Assembly (NCBI GenBank): GCA_936440205.1
Contig: OW387134.1
Span: 19,012,908-19,076,907, forward strand
Direction of reading: 5' to 3'
Length of the DNA: 64,000 bases
DNA from: Lepidonotus clava
Taxonomy: Eukaryota; Annelida; Polychaeta; Phyllodocida; Polynoidae
Shown: in pieces, positions 42,701 to 57,700 of the stretch
Numbering within the stretch: position 1 is the first letter of the stretch
Layout of the letters: the number at the start of each line of letters is the position of its first letter
The notes under the pieces: generated by a model
What the model saw: the letters and a program-made list of their open reading frames with translations, nothing else
The model's database searches: none
What the model was told of the DNA's origin: nothing
Program-made: the position numbers and the translations under genes

Positions 42701-45700
42701 GAGCAATCTCACCAGTAAACATAGATGTGTGCGTAATGCATACGTCGCGTGTCTTGTCGAAAATTAAAACCCAATGCCACATGTTGTATTAAAAAGACAA
42801 ACATCCATGTCGCATGTCACTGAGGCCAGCATCGGATGTCGAATATAAGAAATGTCCATGTGGCCATGTCAATTAATACTATTTTTAGAATACATTTTGG
42901 TAAATTAGAATAGTATATCCTTCAACGTATAGGTCATTTTACACTTGCGATTATGGAATGCAGCACTATTTTGGAGCAATTTGGTACCTTTAAACCTGAT
43001 GTAAAAATGTACCACTGAGTCCAGTAACTTTGTACTGTTTGAGTGACCGTAAGTTAGGTTGCCCCCGAGTCCCGAATCAGACAAACTCATGTAAGAACTA
43101 AGACGCATAATCTGGGCCTTGAGGTGTGGGCGTGGACCATAGGAGATTGGTGTTTCAATCAAGGGTGGGGGTCTCAATGATGGATTATCTCTTATGACAA
43201 CATGACGCCCTTCACTCACCAATACTCAATCTCTCGTTTCCCCTCGACCCCTCCCCCCAACATCCAATCATGCGCATGTCCCACTGTTTCCATTCTTCAA
43301 TCTTCAGTCCCTTCACCTTCCCCACCTTGCCTTCATCACCCTCGTCCACTCCATTTGGCTTTCCTCATGTTATTTCTTGTAATCAAAAACGAAAATAATG
43401 TCTACGCTTTTCTCTCTAACGTCATGCAGTAATACACGTAACACATGGATGCCCTTTACATCTAAGGAAGGAGGTTAGGCAGCGTGAACAGTTGGTGTGA
43501 TTGGTTGAAGTGTCTTGTACCTGGGGGAGAATCATACCTCTCCAGAGAAGAGTCCCTCTCTGGCTCGTGAGGCTTCCAAGCAGAGCATGCCTCTGGGTGT
43601 CCCCCTGACACGTCGAACTCTTAAACCCCACATCGTCCCACAGGGTAAAAGATGCGAGGTAAACGAGGCAATTAAGACCCATTATTTTCCTCGAAAAATT
43701 CAGATAAGAGTGGCAGTTGTTTGTTGTAACTAAAGATATAAAGATTACATCATGTGTATTCAAGAACATCCGATGCATACTGTGATGAACTTGGTTTACA
43801 CTGATTATAAACCTTAAAATAAATCTATTCAGCAATACTCTCATAAAGGGTGAAAGGACAGGCGGGAAGTATAGGTTTGGCAAGGGCCGTTGAAAGGGCA
43901 GAGACTAAGCAGGGGGCAGGAAGGGGTTAGGGTGCTGTAGAGAGACTGGGCTACTTGGGGCCCTCCTCCATTCCTTCATCCTCTGCTTCGTTCACTATGA
44001 AATATGTCTCAGCGCGTGGACTACATACCCCTAGTTTTATATCGCACCCCGCGGGTTTTCTCATTCGGAAGGAGCAGGCCCCTTTGATTTATTTTATCTA
44101 TTTTTTTTTAGCAGGGTCGGTTTGAAGTGCTGTTCAGTATCGGCCATGATGTATCGAGGTTCAAGGTGAACGTTGCCATCGATTTTCTTTTTCTTCTCCT
44201 CTTGCAGCTTAGGAAAGTGTCCGCTGAAAATCACGTTTTTGCCTCTGGTATTGGTATTTTTTCCTTGCAATATCATCCCCACATTGACGACAATCTGATC
44301 TGGACATAATAAATGACATGTACACAAGAATTTAAGTACAATTAAATTACTGGTATATTAAACCAATAGTGAACGAAAAGCAGGCTATTATACATTCATG
44401 TTTTCCGCGCTAATTAAGCCCAAATATAAGTAAAATGGTGAAAATGCAGGTTATTAACATGTTTCTACATGTGCAAAATACCCTTCACCTAGGTAGTTTT
44501 CCAACTTGTGCGTATGGATATTCGGTGCTGCTCTACTGGGAAAAGGAATATATCACAGAAAATGAGCTAGTTACAGTTTCTGACAGTTTCACCCCTCTTG
44601 ACACTACATTTAAGAGAAAAAGAAAGGTGAACGCTCTCCTCGGAGCTCTTCATAAAGATCAGCACCCTAGGGACGGAGGGATGCTGTTGGTTGCTTATTC
44701 TCGGCACGCAACGTTTAATGAGGAGTGAAAAATGGACTCCTGGATACTCCTCCTATAGGAAAGAAGAGGGCCGTTATCAGGCAGGACGTCGGGTCAAGTT
44801 TCATTATGTGATTAGCACCACGGCTCAAATCGGCCAAAGAGTGACTCTGTGTAAGAAAACTTTGTAGAGGACATAGTATGTAGTACTAATACTACTACCT
44901 GTCAGTGCAATACTTAATTAAATGTTCATCACCGAGGCTTCCAATAGATTCTAGTGGAGACTTTGAGAGTTTTCCTAGTCTGTAAAAGCCCGGAACAACA
45001 CACCGTACTTTTTAATAATCAGTGTATACTGAGATGTTGATAACACTGCTTAGCTCCACTCAAGCCCATACTGATTCTGCACTCAGTAAACACTGTATTC
45101 TCACTGCAAATGTGCCGGGCGTTTAGAGCCCCGGCAACTAGTGTCTATGGGGGACTATTCGCGGGGGATAGGATTGGCTTTGCACTTCGGGCCACCTCAT
45201 ACAACTAGTCACCGGCGTTTAGTCGCCACATGCCATGGGGATGTGGCTTAACTTCCACATAAGTGAATCTTAATGTCTGGTAATGCTCATGGCATATAAG
45301 CAACCAGCTTGTAAGATGCCAGTTTGAAACAAGAAATTAGAATATTCATTTGGTATTTTAAGACTTGTTTTCCTTATCTAAACGAGCCCGCTCGGGGCAG
45401 GCAACTAGGGCTACAATAGGCCCAGCGCCAGCCATGTCGGGACCAGTAGGCAGATGCCAGCTTCTTTATAGTCCTAAGCGTGCCATGTCGGCTTGGCCTA
45501 GGGGAGTAGGAGGACAAATAAAAATACCTGATAACAGCTGAGAAAACCTTGCGTCTGGGACCACACGCACGCTCAGCAAAGTGGATCCAGTTTCCTGCGC
45601 CTTCAGTCATTGAATGGTGTTTTCATGTGGCCGGAAAAGGGAGAAAGTTAACTAATTTTTTGTCACTAGTCCATTGGTTCAAAGTTCCAGACTACGGATG

Positions 45701-48700
45701 AGACTTTTACTTAGGTTTACGCTTAAAACATAAATGTTTGCAGGGAAACATACTAATTTCAAAATCAGCCGTAATCTTGAATACTCCATCTGGATTCTGT
45801 TAGCAACAAAATCTTAGGGTTCTATACTGTTCCTTAACCTTTGATAGTACTTAGCACTTGTAGGTAATGCTATTGATACAAAACAGCAAAACTTATTGCG
45901 GGTGGGACTGTGTAATGGGTCATAATGATTGTCTAAAAGCATGATTATATTAACGTTTGGCGCGATGATCACCCGGTCCTCTAATGGTAAAAAAAAGTAG
46001 TGGCTTCTAACGTTGAGCCGAATTTGATTGAACGTTTGCCAGAAAACCTCTTGACACTTGGCCAGTTGGCGCCTGTACGTCTCAGCGGCTGTTAGAAGTA
46101 TACACACCAGTAATGCTGTCTGTTTTTAACATTAATCAGCGTATAACACCATTAGAGACCAGCGTCTGTTGCCAATATCAAACCGGTTTTTTTTTTATTC
46201 CTTTTAGATAAATTATTGTTTTAGTCCTGTTGGGCCTTTTTTCAAAGTGAATGTTAACTTGTCGAGCACCAGTACACACCAAACACAATAGTAGAGTGAA
46301 CGGCCTGAAATTACTCACTTCTTGTCGCTGCATATATATTTTAGTGAGGTAGAAGCACTTTAAGGGGCAGCCAAATCCAGACCGTTTATTACTTATCATA
46401 TTAACCAGTGTTCCTGTTTAACTTTTGGCCCGTACCAGATAAATACAATTTTATCCAAAATTGACTTTTCCCATTCACGAATTTTACCCCGCAATGGCAA
46501 GTTAGTTTCTTAGATCGAGTTCCAGGTAAAATATCGCTCTCGGTAAAATTGTCTTATTACATGCCTGGCCTTATTCCTGGCCTGCTACAGTAGTGGGAGT
46601 CCACTGTCGTAGTAAAAGTGTGATCTATGGCCCTCTGAGGGTGGGGCCGGGGGTGTCGGGGTCAGCCGGCCGGACGCCTCATTGGTCAGCGGGGATCGAT
46701 GGGACCACCTTGACCACCGGCTGGACACTGTCCGGGACAGACGCCGTCAGACCAAGCCTCCTCTAGTCCAGGCCTGGGCCATACATAGCTCTTTGGGTCT
46801 GACCGTGCCAAAACTTTTTGCATTTCGATTTCCTCCTTGTAAAACATCCATTTCCGAGGTGATTCGAGAAATGTCATTGTAAGAAATCAGTATAATCGGT
46901 CCATTCAAAATCTGGCTCTAGCCTCGATTAATTTCTGATGAATCAATATGCCCAACATAAAATGGCATTTTTAACATACGTAGTACCCCACACCCTGGTA
47001 CCACTGGTAACCGTCAGTTTCATCCTGATTGAGTTTCAAGGAAACAATCCCAATCAGTGTCCACCGACCAGTTGATGCTACTCTTATTCTAAAGCCACCC
47101 ACCACTCAAGACAGCGAGTCTTGGCCCTAACTGCCGGTTACGTCCCGTTCTCGTACATTTAGCAGGACAACTTGGAACACTGAAGGGGGGTGTAGGGTGG
47201 GATGGGGTGTCCAGGAGCCGTCCCTGAGTCGACGCATAAATCTGAAACTGCTGTCCGTGTTATGCATTTATTTATGGTTATGGTAAAATCTCTCTAGTCA
47301 TACGTATTCATGTGCTCTTCTTTCCGCTAAGGTAGGGACATATCACAAGTGATATCTGGAAAGTGTGTTTCTTTTCTTCAACGACTGGGAATGCGTTGTT
47401 AGGTAGGCTAATGTAAAATTCAGTGTATTTAGATGTGATTGAATGAGACATTTAGGCGTGATGAGCTCTTTTTTAAGTAGTGTACTCTGCTTATCCCAGC
47501 CCATGAATAGAAACAACACCAAAATAAATTTGGTAAACTACTTTCATGTACTTTAGTCTAAGGAGATTTTGATCCATGTATTTGGTGGTAGGGTCATTAG
47601 CTGTTGTTTTGAATCGTATCATTAACCCAACGCCTACTTAATTTTTCTGACGCTTTCAATTTTAGAAAACAATTTACGTCTCTAAAATAGGAACAAGAGA
47701 AGAATTGATAAACAACTATAACGAACATTTAATTAGGAATATGGTAATCGATTAACACACCTTTTGTTTTTCATATTGATATGACAGTAATGACCGATAT
47801 TGTTTTTTTGTGGCTGTTTAATTGTTTGTTTAATCTCAAAGAAAGAAATAACTCTAATCAATGTAAAATAACCATTGCCTCTATCTATACGCAAACCCGG
47901 TACACTGTTATCATTAACCCCTTGCTCTGCTATCGGTTTCAAGCTCCTGAAGAACTGAAGGGTAGTCCTTGTAGGACTTAGTTCTCCCATTACTGTATCT
48001 TGGGACTAGGCTGTGTGTATACATTGATTATTGTATCACCAAGCAGACCTACACTTCAAAAAGAACCGGCACAGAGCAGCTGTGGGATCGTGATGGACGT
48101 TTTATGTGGACCAGAGGGGCCCTTAATATACACGGCCTTGTTGTTTCAGAGTCCTTACATTGATTAAACGGCTGGTTTAATTTGTCGTACAATGCCTTTA
48201 GAAAAGACTGAATCTGGGGGTGGAGGGTTGGAGATGTAGCCGTCTTTGCAAGGCCGGTGCTATTGTGAATGGATTTTTTTTGTCCAGATGTCGTTGTAAT
48301 AAGGTAAATCCATAATTGTTTTAAAAGAATTGCACTAGATTGAGAAACCAGGAAACCAGGAGAATAGTTATCTCAGAATGAATATGGTTGTGAAACATTA
48401 TTGAGCATGATTTTGAAGATTATGCGATCGAAATTTTTTCAGAATGCTTATGACACTTTGACAACGGTCACTGTATGGTATACATGTATCAGCTTTTTAG
48501 GATTGCAACTCAGCCAGACTGTAATTAACTGGATAGAGTGTGACTAATAGTCGTGTTTTATGGTGAATCATGTCAGTAGGCCACCCCCTGTCTCACGGGA
48601 CCAGGGGAGTACTGCAGAGGGGGGGGGGGGGTAGTGGGTCCCACCCTTACGGCTGGTACTCGGCCTATAGTAGCACGTGATGGTCCCATGTGAAGAGGAA

Positions 48701-51700
48701 GGCGGGTACCAGCGGGATCAATCAGAGGTGGATTAATAATGCAGCCCGATAGGATGCTAAATGAGACTTTAAATAAAGTAGTCCTATCACTCAGAGATAT
48801 CGATCGCCATGACAACGCCGGCCCTGCATGCCCTCCGAGAGCGGATCTACAGGGGTCACGTCGTTTGGTGGAATTAAGGAGGGCGTCGTTAAGACAAAAC
48901 CAAAATTATTAAAGGGACCAATTAGCACGTGCAGCGTTACTTAATTAAACTATCTGAATAATCGAGAGTTTAAGATAAATCACACTGCTGGCATCGAAAT
49001 GCATACGACTGAACTGGGCAGCGCTGTAATGGATCTTGTAGAAGAAAAACGTGAGAATGGCTCTCTTCATAGATGTGTGGCCTGTAATCTGTGGTGCTGA
49101 TTGGGTGATTCCCATTTATTGATTCCCCTAATGGGGAACTGGTGATAAAAACGGTGTTATGATTAAACTTTCTATTTGTGCCGATCACCAGGGATTCGCC
49201 ATTAATAGCTAGGACTCCGACCCCTCAAGTAAAGTTTTATGTCGACAGTTTTTATGCCTCACGAGTTTTTTTTATGCATTTATTTTTTATGGGCTTCTTG
49301 TAAAAATAATCCCTTTCCGCACAGAATGAATTTACGCTTTAAGTGTATACGTGCAAACGTGTGGATTCGGCTATTCTTTTCGTATTGTTAGATTGATATA
49401 TTGAGGTTAAGTCTGGATCTGTTACGATGGTGATGCCACTTTCGATCTTGGGTTATCCCGACTGAAACGACGAAAACATTTTCTAGTGAAACTATAAGTG
49501 TCGACTCGCCTAGCCAATTGCAAGCTGGGATCATGGTGACGATAGAGGTGCTACCCATGGCATACACCCTAACTAAGACATCATCGATTGCCTATATCTT
49601 CATCCCCCACCCGTCCCTGCGCTCAAGGCTTCTCGCAATAAAAAGATGCCGCCAGCCGCAGGCAGAACAGGCAAAGATACCCGGCGTAAATACAGCCCCC
49701 AGCCGATAATGAATCGATATAGGTTCCTTCTGGGGGGCCGGGGAAAGGGAGAGGGATGGGGAGGGGGGCACGTAATCCCAAATGGGTTACTAGTGTAAGA
49801 CAACTTCAGTGCAATCACAGTATATATGATATATACGATAAGAATGAGAAAAGAAAGGAAGTAGAGTAAAAACATATCCATATATTACGCGGGTGGATAA
49901 AGTATAAGAAGAGGTCTCCTGGCTTCAGAGAAACCAGGTGGTGATTGCGGATACTAATGGTGTGACGGATGTTCTCCTGCCCCGGCCGGCCTGAGTGCCT
50001 CCCCTGGGTGTCGGGGGCCCGGCCTACTGAGCTGCTCGCCGCAGAGATGTCACGCCTCGACTGACACTCATTTACCTTCTTCTGCCCCGGTAAACAGTGG
50101 GGAAAATACCGAGATTTACACTCAGAAATGTTTGCCTCGCCACCAGTCACGGCATGTTACTGTCGTGGTATTCTCTCCATTGATTTATATAGTAGTATGG
50201 ACATTTTACTTTTCCACGCAGACAAGTCGCTTAGACCCTTCTCAAATTTAACATAACACTGCTAAGCGTTGAGAAAGTGCCTGCTTCTTGTTATTTTAAA
50301 GCAAATGTCATTTAATGTTGTCAGCTGAATTTGTAGTTCTGTGAAAACATTTTCCTTTGTATTCCTTAGAGGTGCCATTATTAAGTCAGACAAGAGGCTT
50401 GTTCTGTCTGAACAGTCTCTTTGTGCTGTCTACTGCACTTATCCAATTACATTTTGCAGTACATAGCGTAGACTTTTGAATCTGTATTATAAGCGTTATT
50501 AAATTTCATTCTGATATTCGATATCATTTAAAACTTCTCTATTATGTGCATTCTTCATCTCAAGAGCCATTGAATTGAAGAAAAGTCACTTCTGTTTTTA
50601 GCAAAAGTCAGATATTTGTCAAGATCGTCCCTTTGTGGTATCCGCTTCCTGATGGCAGCGTTATGAAAAAAGGTGATGTGATGCTGAGCTGGTGGCTGGA
50701 GATTGAGGAAGGTCTTGGCATCTGGTGAATGGGTTATTAGACGGGAGGCAGCTGCCGGCAGAGTCACTCAGCGGGGGCAGGCACACTATTCCGGGGCACC
50801 ACCTGTTTAATTTCTAGGCTAGTCCTCTCTTATATTCCACCATTCAATTTAGATATATTTTTGTTTCCCCCACACAGCTTATCAACTCACAAGTACACTT
50901 TTACACTGACATTTCCCTCCTCGCACATGTCTTCCCCTTCAGTGCATTGAATTTAAAAAATGTACCAATGTAGTATACTTCACCATAGGTTTGATGGTAC
51001 TTAGTTATCACTCCCCATGTTACCAGTTGTCACTCAGACAATTAATGTAATTATGCACCGGCCAAAGGTGAGGTGGGAAGGTGTACAGGTACTGTAGAGG
51101 TCACTCGATCTGGGTCCAGCAGCAGAAGTCATGAAACAATTAAGAAGTAGGTCTAAACCGCCTGAGGACCCACTCTTAAAACTATTGAGATGTATTTAAC
51201 ATATAGTACAAGCTCATAGCTCCAAGTCTCCATTTACACCACACAAAAGATAGTTCCAACAAATACAACTGTTTATTTTTTATTTAAAAAAAATCTACCT
51301 AGGGGTCACAGAAATTATTAAGGCAGAGCTAGTATCACCAATGTGTGCCACTGCTCCTCCCCTAAATAGCCGAATCTCATGCTGTTGGTGCAGTATGTGT
51401 CACGAGCAGCTCGACACAAACAGCAAACTGAGCAGTTCTCGGTGTTTGTCGCCCAAACGGAGAGTGACCCGCTAAAACGGCCCGTATTGATTCTTCTCAG
51501 TCGGATTTCTGTTTAATGTTTGACATGTCGACGGGAGACTATGGACCTAGCTCCCTATAGTCGACGGCGTGACATTTTTCTCACAATTCGTGCATGGCCG
51601 GTTTTTAAATTAGATCAATGCTATAGAGTTTCAACGCATGGATAAAAGGAAAGCATTTGCGTCGTAACTGTTATGAAATTCTATACGGGGCAAATGCACT

Positions 51701-54700
51701 TTCAATGTTGACCGTTCCATATTGACTTTCGATGAAATCATGATTAAGTTAGGAGTTCCCCCATTTGTGTACCCTCCCTGTGGCTCCCACGTTAGAAAAG
51801 GGTGTTGTCTTGTCAGTAGACATCATTTCATATAATGCTCAATAGAGACTTAACGTAAAATGAGGACTTTTTGTTGCCCTAGAAATAATCTATAATCAAT
51901 ACTTCGGTTTCTTCTTGGGACCCATGTTCTGCTTTATATTATTCGAAGACCAGTGGAAGACCAGACGTTGGACACCGCAGTATTACCCATATGCACCAGT
52001 TATAGTCGAATTTAATGCGAAAAGAATTTAACATTAGCGAAAAGTTGAGACGTTCCTCTTCTCGGCCCCCGTCTCCCGGTCAGAAGACGTGTCTTCAGGC
52101 TATAGAGAACTCGGTTATTAAAGGCGACAGCTACACCAGCCACATTTTATCTTCTCTGTCATAATCATTTCCGACCAGGCAATGGCTGCTTCCTGGAACA
52201 TGAAGGTTAACCGGCCCTAATGAATTCACAGCCCATTTGTCTATGAAATATCCATGTTGGTAGACTCGTGTCGTATGAAGAGTATAATGACTTTTCCCTA
52301 AGTAGAGGCCATCATTCTCTGCATTGTTGGTATATTGTTCTGGCTCATAAACTATGCTGAAACTACATCCGTCATGTCCATAAAGGGCCACCGGCCATTA
52401 TCATCTTCCATCTGGTATAATCATGGACAATATTGTGGCTGTACCTTTGGTTACTCGTGGGTAGCGGCGCAGACCGGCGCATTGCCAGCCTATTATATAA
52501 AGCCATGTTGGCCTAACCTCATCCATTAACCAGGCTGGTGACTGCCGACTTATGTAAGCGGCTGCTGATGGGGCCTGCTTGATTCACTCCCACGTCCGGC
52601 AGCACGCTACCAGTGGTGTTAGGTCGGTGGTGTTGGGTGAAGGCCCTATACTATACACATCACCTTAAAAAGTCAAGGTTCAAGCCCGGGCCAAAAGTCA
52701 ATATATACTTCCAGAATCAGTATGTCCGAAATATTTAAATGAGTTACTGAAATGCTACTGATTTTATACTGACTTGCTACTGGCACCTCATTTAAATATT
52801 TCGGACATACTGATTAACCACTGCTCAACCACTATTTTTCCAGTTATTTCCACTGATTTACCACTGAAATGCTACTAAAAACTGACACTGATTCTATACT
52901 CCTAACACACCGTATTTCCACTGAGTTTCGGTCCGGGAGGTGTTTTACCAGGAAGCCAAAATGAAATACAGGCACATATAAATATCAAATACTTGGTTCA
53001 CGTTATATGGATTACTCCATATTGTAGTATGAATGTGAATTTTCTAGGAACTTACTCAAATTTAGAACGTTACAAAACAGGGCTTTGTTATGCATATATG
53101 GTGATATAACCCCCGAATCAAGTGAAATGAATATATAAGTTAGAATTCACGGAACCTTATACCACAATAATTATTGTCCATGATATTTTCCATGATTATA
53201 CCAGTCGAGGCTGGTGTGCAATGTGAGTGAATGCAGGGAAGCTCATGACGGGGACAAGGGAGGCTTTCTGGTGTGAAGTTGTCAGGGGCAGGGGAGGCTG
53301 TCTGGTGTGAAGTTGGTATGAGTGTAGGGTAGCTCATATCAGAAAAGATAAAGGCTTTCTAGGGTGAATTTGGTGTGAATGTGGTGAAGCTTATGTCCGA
53401 GACATGGGAAGCTGTCTGGTGTGAACCGGGGGTGTGAAGTCTGTGTGAATGTAGAGGAGTTCATGTTGGGGGCAGGGGGGCTGTCTGGTGTAAGATTGGT
53501 GTGAATGTAGGGAAGCTCATGTTGGGGGTGGGGTGGGGGGCTGTCTGGTTTAAGATTGGTGTGGATGTAGGAAAGCTCTTGCCAGAGACAGGAGAGGCTG
53601 CATGTTTCGTGTGAAGTTGGTGTAAATGTGGTGATGCTCATGTCGGGGACAAGGCAGGCATCTGGTGTGACATTTGTGTGAATGTGGTGAATCTCATGTC
53701 GGAGACAGGGGAGACTTTCAGGTGTGAAGCTGTACTATATGTGTAAATGTGATTGTAACTGTAAGGAACCTCCTGTAAGAGACATAGGACTTAATGTTGT
53801 CATGGACAGGGTAGAGTGTCTGGTGTGAAATTGGTGTGAATGGGGTGAATGGCATGTAGGGGGCAGGGGAGGCTGCCTGGTGTGAAGTTGTAGTACTATT
53901 GTGTGAATGTAAGATACCTCATGTCAGAGACGTGGGAGGCAGTGCTCGCTGAGAGAAGGAGCCGGGTTGTTTGGCCAGGGTATCGCTAATGGCGTGACCT
54001 GCAGAATCCAATTATGATCGCCTTGTCTTGGTGTTATCTCATGCGGCGTCTGGGGAGAGAGAGGCCATAACCTGCTCTGTTTCAATCTCTGCGTCCAATT
54101 ACCGGGAGATGTATTCCGTATTGGACCCCCTGCCACTGACAAGGGTGTGTCTGCCACGTAGTACGTGTCATCGTAACAGCAGCAGGGTTCTAATACCCAT
54201 CATATTTAATACCTATATGGGATTTTGAGTTATTCTGTACACCTATGGTCGAGAAACTTGTTAATGGACAATATGTATTCATACCCAATTCCTCATGGTC
54301 GCGATTAGGTTCTCCTCGATCTTGTAAACCAATAAGACATTACTGTCGTTAAAATAGCTATGTAATCACAAGATATGATAGCATATATGTCATCATAAAT
54401 AAGGCCATGCAACGAGGGAAAGGACAATTTTCCATACAAATGGTAGTGATTCACCATTGCGATCAAGAATGTAATTTCAAAGCTCATCAAATTTCCAACC
54501 TAACACATTATAACTGCGATAAGAAATCGCGAGGATTTTATTCACCATGTTAAAACTTAAATATGCAGTCACGAGTAAACCAGGAGTAGATCGCGAGTAA
54601 GGCATAAGTTGATTACGCATGAAACACACATTAAGCCACATTCATACAATTCATGCTACCTGTAACTGGTACACATGTATGCAATGTCATCCCGCACAAC

Positions 54701-57700
54701 ACAAGAAACTGCTGCCAATAAAAGACAAAAAAAATACAAGTGCAAAATAGCATGTATAGCATGATGATTCAGTACTGCGATTGTTATGGACTTCGAGGGA
54801 TACGTATGTTTTTGCTTTCTTTTTTGGTTAGTATCCGTATATATGACCCCCCCCCCCCCCCACCCACATAATGAGGCATAAGTCGAAGATCATGAACATT
54901 GAGCTTTAATTTGATTATCAGAGAGGATGTCTTAAGCTTTAGAATAATGAAAGAATTACGTTTCTATTAGTATTTTAACCTAAGTTAAAATATATTAGAA
55001 ACAATTTGAATAAGCTTATTAACCAAATATTGGACATGGCTGGGGAAATAGAGGCCAAAATGTCGTTGTTCATAGGCTAGCAGTCAGAGGGGCTCAGCAC
55101 GTATTGATTCTGTAGCAATTGATGGTTTCACTGCCATATTGTCCTTATAATGGGCAATTTCCGCTAACCCTACCTCTCTATTCCGTTCAACCCCACCCTG
55201 TCTACAACACACACACCTCTTATCCCTGCACCTTATTTGATTACCAAAATCCCAGTAGAAAGCCGTCTACTAGATAAGCCAGGATGGGAGCTGTTCATTT
55301 CTCAGCACCAGTGGGTCCATTTTTCCCTGCAGGAGACAGGGAAGGGAAAGGGAAAAATAGTACTCTTTGATGGCGTGTTGTTCTAACACATATTGACATT
55401 CCAATTAGCTATACTGTATATTTCTAAAGGAGGCCTACGTACAGAGTAATGTGATTTCTGGTATTATTTATGTTAAAAGTACTTCATAGCATTAGATTCT
55501 AGTTTATTTAGGTTTAATGGACTATTCGTATGAACAATAACTTTTTAAACTAGCATTTGGCATCTGAAGCTGGCACATTACCTCGCACTGATTTCAACGT
55601 TATAAACTAGCATTTTGGTCCCCTATCTCGCAGTTTGGAAGATTTAATTCACGGGGTTTTATCTGCAGTTGCATGAATATCTTATGATTTATAAACAGAT
55701 TTTAGGTTTGCAGAATGTCTTCATATGTCCTCTGCGAAGTGCTATTAATTATATATGATTAGCTCGTCATTTTGAAACATATTCATTAATAGAATATCAC
55801 GAATGGATATTTAACCAACAAACGGTACCATCGAACTGAGCAGCGAGATTGACAACGTAACTCGATAATAGCATGATGTAGAAATAACTGAGGAAGATTG
55901 CAACCAAGATTGGCTAGGTTATTGTTGAAATGTTACTTTATTATCATATTCAGTGTGTATTTATGTGAAAAACTACTTAATGGTGAAAAAAAAATCCAGG
56001 ATAAAGAAGTGGTTGGTGAGAGTGTATAAAGTTGACTTGAAGGTAATAATTTGTCATACGATGTGGCCTGCAACCCCAGCTGTATCGGTTTGTGGTGGGT
56101 AGGTTCATTATATGACGTGAGCTGTACTGTATGTGTGTGAGCAGCTCACTTCATCCTCTTAGGGCAGCTTTTAGGGCCTGACAAACGGCTCCGCTTAATA
56201 GCTTTTGTCTGCCCTGGTTTTACACACTCCATTAAGCCTTCAGATACGATTGGCATATCTCCGCTTCGTCAAGGCTGATTTATATACAATCCACAGGCGA
56301 GCATAGAACAATCTCACACGAGGAAAATTGACTCAGGATAAATTGAGTCGAGTCCATTCGTCTCATACTTTCAGAGAAGAGTCACTCCCACCGTGCCTTA
56401 ATTGATATGCCACGGAATATCATTTCTGGTGCAAAAAGCGGACTCCGCGACCGGTCTGGAACCGGAAATGTGCGACGTGACAGCTTTACTGCCGCCAACA
56501 CATATGCCTACAAATGCCTTGCTAATGGTATCACAAAATGATTTACACCGGGAATAGGGAGAAAAAGGACACGTATATCATGGCGTGTAGGAAGTGCTGT
56601 GAGCAGCATACCCCGGCGTGGTGTCCTACTCTGGGTGGGGCTGGTTGGTGAAGGCATCACCTCCCCTCGTAAGGCGCCTTCTACCCTCTGCTGGTTGATG
56701 AATACGATACAGGACATAGGAGAGGGTTAGGGAGGGGGACAGTGGCTGGTTATAAGCACCCGGGGACGTGAAAAGGGTGATATGTTGTTAGATTGTGGTT
56801 AACAGGGAGTAAGGAGTGCTGGGTGGTTAAAGACTAGGATCATATGGCACTGGGTGGTTGATGGGAGGACTAGGTAGTGAGTAGGGGCTTTAACGCAGAT
56901 ATGGCAATGAGTGGTCAAGTTTTAGGGAGTAGGTACCAGTTAGTTGATTGGTCAGGATGGGGGGATTCGGCAGGTTACAGAGTAGGGCTATGTTGGTGCT
57001 TCGGTAATAACCGCCAGACTGATTTTGAGCGGCTGACAATTTTTATGATCGTTTCATCACCGTCAAAACAATGAATATGTTTGACATGAATCGGTGCCCC
57101 CAAGTCGGCCAACTCCCTCCTATTTGCCGACTATTTTTCAGCAAGGAATACCAACACATAATCAGGCCCTAATACCGACCGACTCCCAGACTGCCGACGG
57201 GGTGTGCAGGGGCGGGCTCTTAGGTCTTGAAAGGGAATCCACTGCCTCACGACCTCGCAAAGTGGAGGCAGTTGACGTCAAAATTGAGGGCTGGACAACC
57301 TTTTTTCGCCAAGAAATTGAGGTGCTGAACTACGTCCATAGAACAATATGAAGGCAATTACTTGAAACTTGAGCTTTTTATTTCACATACAAAAACTGAT
57401 GAAAATTTCGTCAGAAGTTGTCATACGCAATTTCAATTCTTTTGGTCTATTTCATGTTATTGAGAAACTCTGGTTATCACGGGCAGTGATCTGTATCCCC
57501 ACGAAAAGCATCGGCAGTAGTTGGGAAGTGGGTAGTAACTTCTGCAAGACGGAGTTGCTGTGCAACCATGCCAGCTAGCCGTGCGCATGTTGGGTTGTCG
57601 TGCTCAGGGAGCGGTTGACCAGAGCCCACGAGTGACTCGCCTGCTGTTTGTAAGACAAGTCTCCGGCATGGGTGCAACATAAAGGGAGCTGACCACTGGC

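Noticed and set aside
44435-44728. 97-codon ORF (KEYITENELV, KRKRKVNALL)
   Set aside because: Considered as a missing HECTD3 exon; no match to the HECT C-terminal lobe and no suitable splice sites.
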